NCBI GenBank assembly: GCA_023663145.1
Contig: JAMPHZ010000001.1
Coordinates: forward strand, 140,251 to 204,250
Length of the DNA stretch: 64,000 nucleotides
Origin: Odoribacter sp.
Lineage (GTDB): Bacteria; Bacteroidota; Bacteroidia; Bacteroidales; Muribaculaceae
Direction: 5' to 3'
Shown: piece after piece, positions 35,114 through 43,835 of the stretch
Position numbering within the stretch: the first letter of the stretch is position 1
How the letters are laid out: each line of letters opens with the position of its first letter
Notes under the pieces: model-generated
The model's database searches: none
The model's input: only the letters and a program-made list of their open reading frames with translations
What the model was told of the DNA's origin: nothing
Made by a program: the position numbers and the translations under genes

Positions 35114-37594
35114 TTATTTGATAAATACTTTTGTGACTGTGTTGCCCTGACGACGAATGTAAACGCCAGCTGAGGGATTGGTCACACGCATGCCTTGCAG
35201 GTTGTAGTATTCAACCGGAGCATTGGCATCGGTGGTAATGTTTTCAATACCTTTGCCGGGGAGTTCTACGTCGGTGATAGCGGCATTGCGTTCAGCCTGA
35301 TCATCCCAACGGGTGAAAGTGATACCGTTGAAGCCTACTGTGCCGGTCCATTCCTGGAACGGAGTTTCCTCGTCATCTTCGTCGGTGCGTTCGTGGTTCA
35401 TGGCGATAGCGTCAAGACACCATTTTGTCTCACCTTCGAATGAGTTCTTCGAACCGGTGAAGCTTGCAACGGGAGAATTCTGGAGATCGAATACGAAGAG
35501 ATTCCATCCTCTGAAGTCAAGAGTCATATAGTTCTCACGCATCTTGATGCCGTCGGGCTGAGAACGCAGGAACAGGTTTACGCCGTTGTTTGAGCCGTCA
35601 CCGTATACCCACATGGTTACAACTCCGTCAAAATAGTTACGATACTGGCTCTTCATACCCTCGGGATAGTGGTCACGGATGAGGAAATTGTCGCCGGCAT
35701 TGTAAATGTCGAATACGTAATTTATGGCAAATGAAGTGCGGTTGTCAATGGCAGGACCCTGTGATATAACCGAGATGGTTGACTCGTCGTTAACAATACC
35801 TGTTGTTGAACCTGAACCGCCGGGAGCCCACATACCATCTGTGTTTGTGAGGGCCAAAACAGTCTCGGTGTATGTGCATGCGCGGTATTCTGTGAGGAAA
35901 CGGAATGCAAATTCTTCACTAAGATTACCGGAAAGGTCAGGTATACCACCGGCATATTCAACGAGGATAGCGCAGTCAGATGGGAGATCTTCTGCAGGGA
36001 AGAAGTGTAGTACTGAGTTGCCGGCAATGATATCGTGGGTCAGCAGACCTGTGTAATTGTTACCTTTTGAGTCAGTTACTTTAATGACACCATCGTGTTG
36101 GTCACCGTTGAACTGGATTTCTTCGTTGAATTCAAGTCTGATAGCAGGGCGCAAGGTGTAAAGAGCCTCGCCTTCTTCAGCCGGGTAGGTTGAATAAACG
36201 TATGGAGCTTCTGTATCAGGTTCTGCAATTGTTATACGTAGTACATAGTCGCCACCGGCTTCGCCGTCACCGTCGCCGTCAATGAATGCTCCGGTCTGAG
36301 AGTTCTTTGCAACAGCCCCGTCAAGGGTGATCACGTATGTCAAATAGGGACGCAACTTGCTGATGTTGATGTCAAGAGTATAGTCATTTGTCCATGAAAG
36401 CTCAACTTCTCCATTGTTTGAGATAGAGAATGCATCTTCTACACTCTGGCGGTCCATATTGCGGGAGAAGGTGAGTGTGAGGGGATTCAGAGTGCTGACG
36501 TCTTCAAGGTTTTCAGCTGAAACAGATGAAACCACTGCGGGCATTGCATTTGTGAGCGCTACGTCAAGGAATGTCACATAGTCGGCTGATTCTTTGCCGT
36601 CTTTTGAGCCGTCTTTGATTGTGATCTCACCTGTCCACTCTTCATAGCCGGGGGCTGTAATGGTTACAGGTAGTGTGGATCCTGCCTCAAGGCCTTCAAA
36701 GAAGAAGAAGCCGTTGTGAATGAGATCAGGATTTCGGCTATACTTATTGAACAGAGATTCATAGGTGTCTGTGGTATACTCTTGTTCTCCGATTTTTATT
36801 GTGGCACCGTTGATGGGCTGAAGGTTCTCGCTGTTGGTTATCATACCGGTGACAAAAGTCTGGGCGGGAAGTTCCAAGCCGCGGTAGCTCATTAGTGATT
36901 GGAATGCTGCAAATGCCTCAAGACGCTTGTAGTCGTCGTTGAGGTTGCGTTGCTGCTGCACTGCCATGTCATGATAGCCGCCTTCGCTGAGGAGTGATGC
37001 CATGTTGGAACGACGGTTAACTGACAGATATGGATATTGGTTGGTGTGTGTCGATGGAGAGGGGTCGTAGTGGCAACGGTCATATTTGTTGCCACGGGAG
37101 GGAACGCGCATCACGCCCGAGAGGTTGGGCATAAGTATCTCGCCATACGCCTTGCCTCCGTTTGGAGTCTTTTCTATCTCGACTCCGTCTTTACGCCAAC
37201 CACCGAAGAGTAGCAATGTGGAGTTTACTGAGCCAGACGCGTCGGAGTGTATTGAGTAATAGAAGTCTGCCCCCCAGGCATTGGCCATGTCGGAGCGTTC
37301 TTCGAGTGATACAATGGTTGATTGGTCGTAGCGGCATAATTGCAGTGTCTCACCGTCTACGGCTGTAGTGTATGTTTCAAGGAAATCCTTGATATTAAGG
37401 GCGACAGCGAGTGTCTTTTCGGCCTCGGAGTATCCCCATAGACCACGGTTCTCGGTTCCTGAGTGACCAGGATCAAGGAAAAGTTTGAATTCGCCCCAGT
37501 CGATTTTATCCTGGGCGTTTATTGCCGGTGTAGCCACCAGCGACATAGCTGCTATGATTGTGCCCTTGGCGAGGGTGTTGAATGTCGATCTCAT
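35114..37594 (-). CDS. Secreted N-acetylmuramoyl-L-alanine amidase with Ig-like domains and sorting-like tail
   Basis: 826 residues. Signal peptide about 1-27 (ending INAQ). An Amidase_3 domain (about 34-240) has the zinc ligands His44 (DPGHSG), Glu59 (EAEKTLAVAL), His116 (YSIHSDAS) and catalytic Glu204 (LLSEGGYHD). Then come a carboxypeptidase-regulatory-like module (about 245-345), two Ig-like domains (about 350-570; SRNMDRQSVEDAFSIS and EFNEEIQFNGD repeats), an unassigned beta-rich domain (about 575-765) and a C-terminal tail (YYNLQGMRV ... TKVFIK) resembling type IX sorting signals. It likely cleaves peptidoglycan stem peptides outside the cell envelope. Downstream by 3 bases of the propeller gene in one operon. 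Confidence 0.85.
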   Translation of the reverse strand: MRSTFNTLAKGTIIAAMSLVATPAINAQDKIDWGEFKLFLDPGHSGTENRGLWGYSEAEKTLAVALNIKDFLETYTTAVDGETLQLCRYDQSTIVSLEERSDMANAWGADFYYSIHSDASGSVNSTLLLFGGWRKDGVEIEKTPNGGKAYGEILMPNLSGVMRVPSRGNKYDRCHYDPSPSTHTNQYPYLSVNRRSNMASLLSEGGYHDMAVQQQRNLNDDYKRLEAFAAFQSLMSYRGLELPAQTFVTGMITNSENLQPINGATIKIGEQEYTTDTYESLFNKYSRNPDLIHNGFFFFEGLEAGSTLPVTITAPGYEEWTGEITIKDGSKDGKESADYVTFLDVALTNAMPAVVSSVSAENLEDVSTLNPLTLTFSRNMDRQSVEDAFSISNNGEVELSWTNDYTLDINISKLRPYLTYVITLDGAVAKNSQTGAFIDGDGDGEAGGDYVLRITIAEPDTEAPYVYSTYPAEEGEALYTLRPAIRLEFNEEIQFNGDQHDGVIKVTDSKGNNYTGLLTHDIIAGNSVLHFFPAEDLPSDCAILVEYAGGIPDLSGNLSEEFAFRFLTEYRACTYTETVLALTNTDGMWAPGGSGSTTGIVNDESTISVISQGPAIDNRTSFAINYVFDIYNAGDNFLIRDHYPEGMKSQYRNYFDGVVTMWVYGDGSNNGVNLFLRSQPDGIKMRENYMTLDFRGWNLFVFDLQNSPVASFTGSKNSFEGETKWCLDAIAMNHERTDEDDEETPFQEWTGTVGFNGITFTRWDDQAERNAAITDVELPGKGIENITTDANAPVEYYNLQGMRVTNPSAGVYIRRQGNTVTKVFIK

Positions 37595-37597
37595 GGC

Positions 37598-38455
37598 TTA
37601 GTAGTTGAGGGTGATTACGTAAATAGCTTTATCTGAAGCGTTCTCAAAAGCAACTTTTGTGCCGTCGGGGGATACGGCAGGAGTAAGAGGCATGATGTCA
37701 CTGCGGGTGAGAGCAATGGTGGTACCGTTATCTATGTTAAGGGCAAAGAGGGTTGATGATGTGAATTCCTGTCCATTGTCCTTTACGATGGTATAGACAA
37801 TGGTCGCATTGTCATTAAGCCATGCAGGGTGGCTTCCTGCACCAATCTGACGCAGACCGCTGCCGTCAATGTTGATTACCCACATGCCTTGTCCGGGTAC
37901 CTGAAAAGCTATTCGGTTTCCATCGGGAGATAAAGCGGGGTTGATGAGGATTTTACCTGCGAACTGGTTGAGGGCTCCCACTTGTGAGGCTACTTCGGCG
38001 GGTTGACTCATCATGAGTTCGTATATGTTGGCTGAACCTTTGCGCAGGCCAGCTGCACGGCGGGTTGGTGCCTGAGCGTTGCGGCTCAGAGGTACCAATA
38101 CTTCTGAAGCACCGTCGGTGACGTTCCAGGCTCGCATTTCGTGATAGACAAGAGCGCCGCGGTTAACGTTGGTGCGACCGATTATGCGGTCGGTTCCGTC
38201 CCACATCATCTTGTAACCGGCACCGGGTTCTGTTGATACTGTGCGAATAGCGCTGCCGTCGGCTTTCGCAACCATGATGCCGGTGTAATTGTCACCGGTC
38301 ACTGCAATCATTGAGCCGTCGGGCGACCATACGGGAGCCATATAGCCTGTGGGCGATGACAGCAACTTTTGGGGCGCTGATGCGCTGCGGGGCTGAGCTA
38401 CGGCTATACCTCCGCACAACATCAATGCAAGCCCGAGAAGGGTAAAATGCTTCAT
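37598..38455 (-). CDS. Secreted TolB-like beta-propeller protein
   Basis: 285 residues. Signal peptide about 1-20 (GGIAVAQ). The rest is built of WD40-like (PD40) repeats of the TolB/protease N-domain type: PVWSPDGSMIAVTGDN, NPALSPDGNRIAFQVPG, HPAWLNDNATIVYTI, TPAVSPDGTKVAFEN. Such propellers bind peptides or other proteins; no enzyme domain is attached. It precedes the amidase by 3 bases, so the two are co-expressed, and a joint role in cell-envelope turnover is inferred. A strong promoter lies upstream. Confidence 0.85.
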   Translation of the reverse strand: MKHFTLLGLALMLCGGIAVAQPRSASAPQKLLSSPTGYMAPVWSPDGSMIAVTGDNYTGIMVAKADGSAIRTVSTEPGAGYKMMWDGTDRIIGRTNVNRGALVYHEMRAWNVTDGASEVLVPLSRNAQAPTRRAAGLRKGSANIYELMMSQPAEVASQVGALNQFAGKILINPALSPDGNRIAFQVPGQGMWVINIDGSGLRQIGAGSHPAWLNDNATIVYTIVKDNGQEFTSSTLFALNIDNGTTIALTRSDIMPLTPAVSPDGTKVAFENASDKAIYVITLNY

Positions 38456-38497
38456 AGATCGTTTGTTGATTTAAGGTTAATTGATTAATTATATGCG

Positions 38498-38527
38498 CAA
38501 ATTTAGCTATTCTTATTTAAATTGCAA
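38498..38527 (-). promoter_or_regulatory. Promoter of the propeller-amidase operon
   Basis: On the minus strand TAAATTTG (38498-38505) with TTG 19 bases upstream (38525-38527) within TTTTTGC matches the Bacteroidetes consensus well. Confidence 0.7.
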
Positions 38528-38643
38528 AAATATTTTTTTCTCATGTACATTGTAAACGGAGTGTTTTATTTAAAATATGTTTTATAACATGTTTTTGAGA
38601 ACTATTGGCAATTCTATGTGTTATATTTTCAGAACTTAAAAAT

Positions 38644-38730
38644 ATGAATACTATGTATAATGTACTTAAGAAAGCGGCTCATTGGTATTTTGATATGACA
38701 GCCCACATCTATCACGATGACCACAAGTAA
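38644..38730 (+). CDS. Candidate 28-residue small protein
   Basis: ATG at 38644 to TAA at 38730 encodes 28 residues (starting MNTMYNVLKKAAHWYFDMT and ending HIYHDDHK). It is preceded by an A-rich AACTTAAAAAT stretch, which is the usual translation-initiation context here, and followed 15 bases later by an 18-bp terminator hairpin. The peptide looks like an amphipathic helix with a His/Asp-rich tail. No promoter is certain and no family is recognised. The same interval otherwise holds no gene. Confidence 0.4.
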   Translation: MNTMYNVLKKAAHWYFDMTAHIYHDDHK

Positions 38731-38744
38731 AGATGTCAATAATA

Positions 38745-38800
38745 ACAAGCGACCGGAATTACTGTACATCGCTCATGAGTAGGTAATTCCGGTCGCTTGT
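38745..38800. terminator. Terminator hairpin downstream of the cytochrome maturation operon
   Basis: An 18-bp perfect stem (ACAAGCGACCGGAATTAC 38745-38762 with 38783-38800) around a 20-base loop. It lies 17 bases past the minus-strand ccs gene stop and just after the small plus-strand ORF, so it can serve both. No strong T-run follows. Confidence 0.7.
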
Positions 38801-38816
38801 ATCCTGGATACATGTA

Positions 38817-40820
38817 TCAGGCGTATCCGTGAAGTCCTCCTAATATGAAATTTACTCCGAAGTAGGTCATGATCACAGTTAGGAATGCCACAATGCTGAA
38901 TATGGCGAAGAAGCGGTCGCTTTTGAAGCATCGCAATGTAGAACGGTGTAGTGCTGCCGAATAGACAAGCATAGTAATCAATGCCCACACTTCCTTGGGA
39001 TCCCACCCCCAATATCTTCCCCATGATTGGTTGGCCCATACGGCACCGATGAATATTCCGGCACACAGCAGGAATACAGCCGGGCACAGTAGCTGCCGCC
39101 CGGTAGTTATAAGTTCCTTGCGCCCCATCAGCCATGCTATGCCACATAGTGCTATTATTGCCAAAGCTGCATAAGCCAGCATTACTGTGAGCACGTGAAC
39201 GGATAGAAGAGGTGACCGTAAGACCGGAACAACGGCTGTAATCTGAGGATTGCGGTGTCCCATCATAGCTACCATCATGGCCAGAGAAGCTACAATGCAG
39301 CAAAGTGGGCTGAGTTGGTTAATACCTCGCATCCATGCACACACACCGGTAAGCGAAGCGGCAAGTGCCATCCATTGCATTGTCTCATAACCATTGGCCA
39401 TTGGCACATTCCCGGAGGCTATCCAATTCAATCCGATAAGGAAAGTGAGCCATAATGCGGCCATACATGAGATTGCAAGGGATATAACCGGCATCGGATA
39501 AAAGAACAGTATTAATCCTGAACATAGTAATGCAATAGCCGGTATAATGCTTGATGCGAGTGATGAAAATTTAACTTCGCACCACGTACGTGTAGGGGAA
39601 GGTATGGCAGACCCTGCCAGGGTGTGCTGATATGAGCCAATTTTATTTATGGCCTCGCAGGCCTCGCTGTAGCGTGCGGTCATCAGCAATTCAGCTATGT
39701 AATTTATGCAGTGTCGGCTGAAGTGCCATTGGTCAAGTGCCACATCGTTAGGCTGATCATCTACCGGTGACAGCCATGAAAGATGATTATCGGAATCAAT
39801 AACCGGAAAGATTTTCCATAATGAACCGGTGGCCGCTGCCGAGATCAAGGCAAACTGCTCGTTGGCTGCAACATGTTCTGAGCCGTTTGCAACGTATGTA
39901 CCGTCGGTATTGAAGAAAGATGCTAATGATACGTTTTTACCGCCTAATACTCTCTGTGAATTATCTTTCCGAAGTTTTATGCACGGTTCCTCTTTCCATG
40001 AATCGTAGTAAAAAAGCCATCCGGCTAATATCTGTTCAGCAGTGAGGCCTTGGTAAGAGTCTGATCCTGTTATTTTTATAGCGAAGTCGCGGGCAAAAGC
40101 CGAAAATGGGACTATTCGGTTACCATTATAGATGTAAAGATTTGAAAGTTTCTCTGCGACCGGCTGCGGTACTGTGGCAGGAGTGCCCCATGATGAAATG
40201 GCGCAGAGTGTCATTATGGAGAAAATCATGACACGCCTCCTGTGCATGAACAAGTGTTTTCTGAATGTTATCCACAGCATGGCAATCAGCAGCATAGCGT
40301 ACCCGATATAAGTGATTGCGATACCTGCCGGATCATTAGTCACAGTAAGCACCGTGCCGAGGCCATCAGGATCATATGCTTGTTGGTAAAAGCGGTAGCC
40401 TCTTGTTTTATAGACATTATTCATGGATACAATGCCTGTGTCGCTTTCTATTGCTATGGTGGAGATAAAATCACGTGGCGCCGGTGTGCCCGGGTAACAG
40501 TCAACAATAAAGTCAAGAAGCGTTACATTATATTCCCCAACCTGTGCAGATTGACCAATACGTAGATGCAGGGATCTTTCTGTACCATACAGATGGGTAA
40601 TTAGTGCTCCGGCGAGAATTATAATGAACGACATATGCAGCATTGCAACAGCCGGCCTATGCCATAATTTGCGGCGACACATATAAATAATTGCCGCTAT
40701 GCACAACGCCCCCCACGTTGTTAGCATGGGGAGCGAAGTGTATGATGACGCAGCTTCCGGCACGCAGCTTATAACGGCCATGGCTACGCATAGCATGGCG
40801 AGTATTGCAAATGCAATCAT
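38817..40820 (-). CDS. Fused ResB/CcsA-type cytochrome c maturation protein
   Basis: 667 residues, system II cytochrome c synthetase. The N-terminal part (about 1-210) has membrane segments with a ResB/CcsB-like extracytoplasmic region; a large periplasmic stretch (about 210-400) follows; the C-terminal ~260 residues form the multi-helix CcsA part with the tryptophan-rich haem-handling loop WGRYWGWDPKEVW (near residue 600) and flanking histidines. It attaches haem to CxxCH cytochromes outside the membrane. Its ATG overlaps the end of the di-haem oxidoreductase gene by 4 bases, indicating a dedicated maturation partner. Confidence 0.9.
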   Translation of the reverse strand: MIAFAILAMLCVAMAVISCVPEAASSYTSLPMLTTWGALCIAAIIYMCRRKLWHRPAVAMLHMSFIIILAGALITHLYGTERSLHLRIGQSAQVGEYNVTLLDFIVDCYPGTPAPRDFISTIAIESDTGIVSMNNVYKTRGYRFYQQAYDPDGLGTVLTVTNDPAGIAITYIGYAMLLIAMLWITFRKHLFMHRRRVMIFSIMTLCAISSWGTPATVPQPVAEKLSNLYIYNGNRIVPFSAFARDFAIKITGSDSYQGLTAEQILAGWLFYYDSWKEEPCIKLRKDNSQRVLGGKNVSLASFFNTDGTYVANGSEHVAANEQFALISAAATGSLWKIFPVIDSDNHLSWLSPVDDQPNDVALDQWHFSRHCINYIAELLMTARYSEACEAINKIGSYQHTLAGSAIPSPTRTWCEVKFSSLASSIIPAIALLCSGLILFFYPMPVISLAISCMAALWLTFLIGLNWIASGNVPMANGYETMQWMALAASLTGVCAWMRGINQLSPLCCIVASLAMMVAMMGHRNPQITAVVPVLRSPLLSVHVLTVMLAYAALAIIALCGIAWLMGRKELITTGRQLLCPAVFLLCAGIFIGAVWANQSWGRYWGWDPKEVWALITMLVYSAALHRSTLRCFKSDRFFAIFSIVAFLTVIMTYFGVNFILGGLHGYA

Positions 40821-42484
40821 ATGGCATCAAGAAAAGCGATTACGGCGTCGCGGTCTTCTTTGGGTAGTTCGCGGAATTTAACTACAGTGGAATATGCGTC
40901 ACTCGCAGGATTCACGCCGTGCCACATTATAGCCTCAAGAGCAGTACGTGCGCGGCAGTCATGCAGTCGGTCGGCATATGGCGAACCGGTGACCTTCTGA
41001 TGCAGGCCGCGACCCCATAGCGGCGTGGTGCGACACCATCCATTACGGATATCATTAACCATAAGCAGCTTGTGCTGTACCATATCTGTGTATGGCCATA
41101 TCTGCTGATTGGGATAACGGGGAAGCAGGCGAGAGGGATCGGCGGCTGTGAAAAATTGAGCCGGATCACGCACCTCGTCACTTCCTGTCGTCCATGACGG
41201 GCGGTGGCAATATGCGCAACCAATGGCTTCAAAAACCTCCTTGCCACGGGTTATCTGTGGATTATCTATGCCTCGCACCGCCGGGACTGCCAAGCCACGA
41301 TGCCATACCATCATGTCTATATAGTCTTGATCAGATGCTTCGGCTTCAAGTGTCGTTGAATTTATATATGCAAGAATGTTCTGCTCGAGATCGGACGTGA
41401 ACCACTCAGGATGTTTACGGTCGGGATCTACCTGACTGATATATGATGCGAACGCTTCCTGCACTTCTGGATCGGCAGCAGAGGCTTTGGCATAGTAGCC
41501 ACCACCGTCTTTATAATGGTAGCGGCGGTCAGAACGGGTTACGTTGGTGATGTTCCAGTATGCATTGGCTCCGGCGGCATCCTGCAACGGACCGCGTGTA
41601 AGTGCATAGGTATATCGCAAGGGATATTTCTTGCCGTCGGTAGATACTTCTTTCGATGTGTATTGACCGGTCCATGCACCTCCGGCGAATACAGCCGGGT
41701 TAAGGCCGTTGGGTAAGTACCCGTCTTTCTCTTCCTGTGCATATTGCGCGAAGATGTCGGAATCGGAAATGGCGTCAATAAGCCCGGTTCCATAGATGCC
41801 GATAGTACTCTCGAGCCGTACCTCATAGTCGCCCATCAGTTCGTCGGTAAGTACTCCTTGACGGTAGGCGTAAACGGCATCGCGGGACATCGTCACGTCA
41901 GGGTAGCGTAGGGAGTATGTCTCTCCGTCGGGAAATCTGTTCCCCCAACCGTCGGTATATTCATGCCATGTTATGATTACTTTAGATTCATCCAGAGGCG
42001 CTTTGAACGGTTCTACGGCGTGTCCTTGAGGCATGCCGGCAAGCCAGTTTACGTATCCCTGTGTCGCAGGGTTGTAAACTACAAGAAGATATCCGTTGCC
42101 AACTTCATTGGTGCGGAACGCTCCGTCAGGTTGTGATTTGCCGTGACCGTAACCGGGATGGCAGTGCATACATGACGAGCGGATATACATGGGGCCAAGA
42201 CCGCTGCGTACTCCGCTGTTGTTTGATACGTAATTTTTCTCGAAAAGTTGCTCGCCGCGTTTGAAAGAAGCAAGGAATCCACCGTCTTCAACACTTTTTG
42301 TGGGTTGTTCAAAAGCAGCTGATGTAGTGATAAATGATGTGCCGAGCTGACCTCCGGCGTAGTACCAGTCGGGTAGTGAGGTCTCAGGTGTATCGGGAGT
42401 TGCCCCTCCGTTACCCGGGGTGTCGTCGGAGCATGCTGCCAATGAGCACGCAGCCATGCAGAGCAAAAGTCGATAATATTTCAT
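40817..42484 (-). CDS. Di-haem oxidoreductase-family lipoprotein (DUF1111/DHOR)
   Basis: 555 residues. Lipoprotein signal with lipobox LAAC (Cys18). Two c-type haem motifs are visible: CMHCH at 105-109 and CAYCH at 423-427. Segments such as RSGLGPMYIRSSC and the C-terminal PLWGRGLHQK ... AIMWHG fit the di-haem thiol-oxidoreductase/peroxidase-like family usually found next to imelysin genes. It probably acts at the periplasmic face of a membrane in electron transfer or metal oxidation; the reaction is not established. Overlaps the ccs gene by 4 bases; 102 bases separate it from the imelysin gene, a gap holding a long hairpin. Confidence 0.88.
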   Translation of the reverse strand: MKYYRLLLCMAACSLAACSDDTPGNGGATPDTPETSLPDWYYAGGQLGTSFITTSAAFEQPTKSVEDGGFLASFKRGEQLFEKNYVSNNSGVRSGLGPMYIRSSCMHCHPGYGHGKSQPDGAFRTNEVGNGYLLVVYNPATQGYVNWLAGMPQGHAVEPFKAPLDESKVIITWHEYTDGWGNRFPDGETYSLRYPDVTMSRDAVYAYRQGVLTDELMGDYEVRLESTIGIYGTGLIDAISDSDIFAQYAQEEKDGYLPNGLNPAVFAGGAWTGQYTSKEVSTDGKKYPLRYTYALTRGPLQDAAGANAYWNITNVTRSDRRYHYKDGGGYYAKASAADPEVQEAFASYISQVDPDRKHPEWFTSDLEQNILAYINSTTLEAEASDQDYIDMMVWHRGLAVPAVRGIDNPQITRGKEVFEAIGCAYCHRPSWTTGSDEVRDPAQFFTAADPSRLLPRYPNQQIWPYTDMVQHKLLMVNDIRNGWCRTTPLWGRGLHQKVTGSPYADRLHDCRARTALEAIMWHGVNPASDAYSTVVKFRELPKEDRDAVIAFLDAI

Positions 42485-42515
42485 ATGATATTTGGGCGGT
42501 GAAATTATTAAATGT

Positions 42516-42569
42516 CTATAAGTTTATAAGCTTACATAAGAGAGTCTCTTATGGCTTATAAACTTATAG
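42516..42569. repeat. Long intra-operon hairpin between imelysin and DHOR genes
   Basis: CTATAAGTTTATAAGC (42516-42531) pairs with GCTTATAAACTTATAG (42554-42569), and inside it CATAAGAGA (42535-42543) pairs with TCTCTTATG (42545-42553); only a 3-base bulge (TTA) and one central G are unpaired. No T-run follows on the minus strand, so it is more likely an mRNA processing/stability element than a terminator. Confidence 0.7.
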
Positions 42570-42586
42570 TTTGTATAAATTGCTTG

Positions 42587-43813
42587 TTATTTGCTTACCG
42601 CATCTATTACTTCATCAAGTACGTCGACTACGTTATTGCAGGCTTCAACTGCAGCAAAGTTAATCTGGTGCATCGAGGCATCTTGTGATGTGGAAGCAAA
42701 GGGCTCTCGCATCTTTGCTATAGCTGCGATTGCATCGTCGATTGCCGCAATTACACGCGTGTCAAGATCGGCGTCAATGCTGCGTACATATGCACTGAGT
42801 GTATGGCTTGAGGCTTTGATGTAGGTTTCGGTCTCGCCGTTGTATACAGAGTAGCCGGCATAAGCATGGCGCACTGAACGCAGGTTGTCGATGAAGTCAG
42901 TGATTGAATTGAGGGCATAAGGCGATTCGATATAATCGGGATCAGCAGCGAGGCCTGATCCTACCGGTCTGCCAATTTTTTGGTTACCTACTTCATCTGC
43001 AATGTCCTGTGCACCGATGATGAGTTCCTGGATGGCATCGGTATAGTTTACATAGATCGAGCCTGCTTTGCCGGCGTTTTTCATGTAAGAACCGTAATTG
43101 GCGCTGTAACTGAGTTCTGCATCATCGAGTATGTCAAGTTTCTCTTGTGCAACGGTGCCTTCATCAGCCCAAGATGCTTCGAGACGCAGGCAACAGTTGC
43201 GCAGGTCATCGGCTACGGCTGCCAAATAGTAAAGTTCATTTTGTGTGAACTTTGATACGGCACGTGGCGATGTCGTGGCAGTGTTCTGATTGGCGGGTTC
43301 GAAAATCAGATATTCTATGGCGTGGAAGCCAAGAAGACCTTGTCCGAGTGATGAGCCTACATATTCACCGGCGCTCTCACGATCACTCATCTGTGCCATC
43401 TGTTGGGGATTGCGCAGCATCGCTTCCATAGCAGTCTTGTCAAGAGGCCAAGTATCGATATGTGGATCAATGTTGTAGTCTGCTGCGGCACCGTAGAGCC
43501 ACGCCTCGCTCAATTCCCAATAGCGGCGGGCATCGATCCATGCTTCCCCGGCTTCTGAAATTTGTTCTGCCGTTAGATTCTCGATGCCGTCTTCACACAT
43601 CTGGTCGCAGATGTCGGCAAGACGCATTGAGGCATCGGCAAGACCACGGTAGGTGGGCACTACCGTATTGTTTACATAGTCCTGAGCGATGAGGCGCAGT
43701 GTTTCTTCCTTAGCATCCGGTGACTGAATGTCATTCCCCTTGTTATCGTCGGAGCATGATGACATCAGTGCGCTAATGCCTAAGGCAACTGATAATAATG
43801 TGATTTTGTTCAT
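42587..43813 (-). CDS. Imelysin-family (M75) lipoprotein
   Basis: 408 residues. Lipobox MSSC with Cys20. The imelysin domain (about 38-400) is all-helical and carries the conserved GxHxxE motif as GFHAIE (Gly162, His164, Glu167). Imelysins are iron-regulated, insulin-cleaving-protease-like proteins thought to bind iron or haem rather than act as true peptidases. Middle gene of a porin-imelysin-DHOR-Ccs operon, 22 bases after the porin gene. A role in periplasmic iron acquisition is inferred from family and context. Confidence 0.92.
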   Translation of the reverse strand: MNKITLLSVALGISALMSSCSDDNKGNDIQSPDAKEETLRLIAQDYVNNTVVPTYRGLADASMRLADICDQMCEDGIENLTAEQISEAGEAWIDARRYWELSEAWLYGAAADYNIDPHIDTWPLDKTAMEAMLRNPQQMAQMSDRESAGEYVGSSLGQGLLGFHAIEYLIFEPANQNTATTSPRAVSKFTQNELYYLAAVADDLRNCCLRLEASWADEGTVAQEKLDILDDAELSYSANYGSYMKNAGKAGSIYVNYTDAIQELIIGAQDIADEVGNQKIGRPVGSGLAADPDYIESPYALNSITDFIDNLRSVRHAYAGYSVYNGETETYIKASSHTLSAYVRSIDADLDTRVIAAIDDAIAAIAKMREPFASTSQDASMHQINFAAVEACNNVVDVLDEVIDAVSK

Positions 43814-43835
43814 GTTTTATAATGGGTTATAGGGT

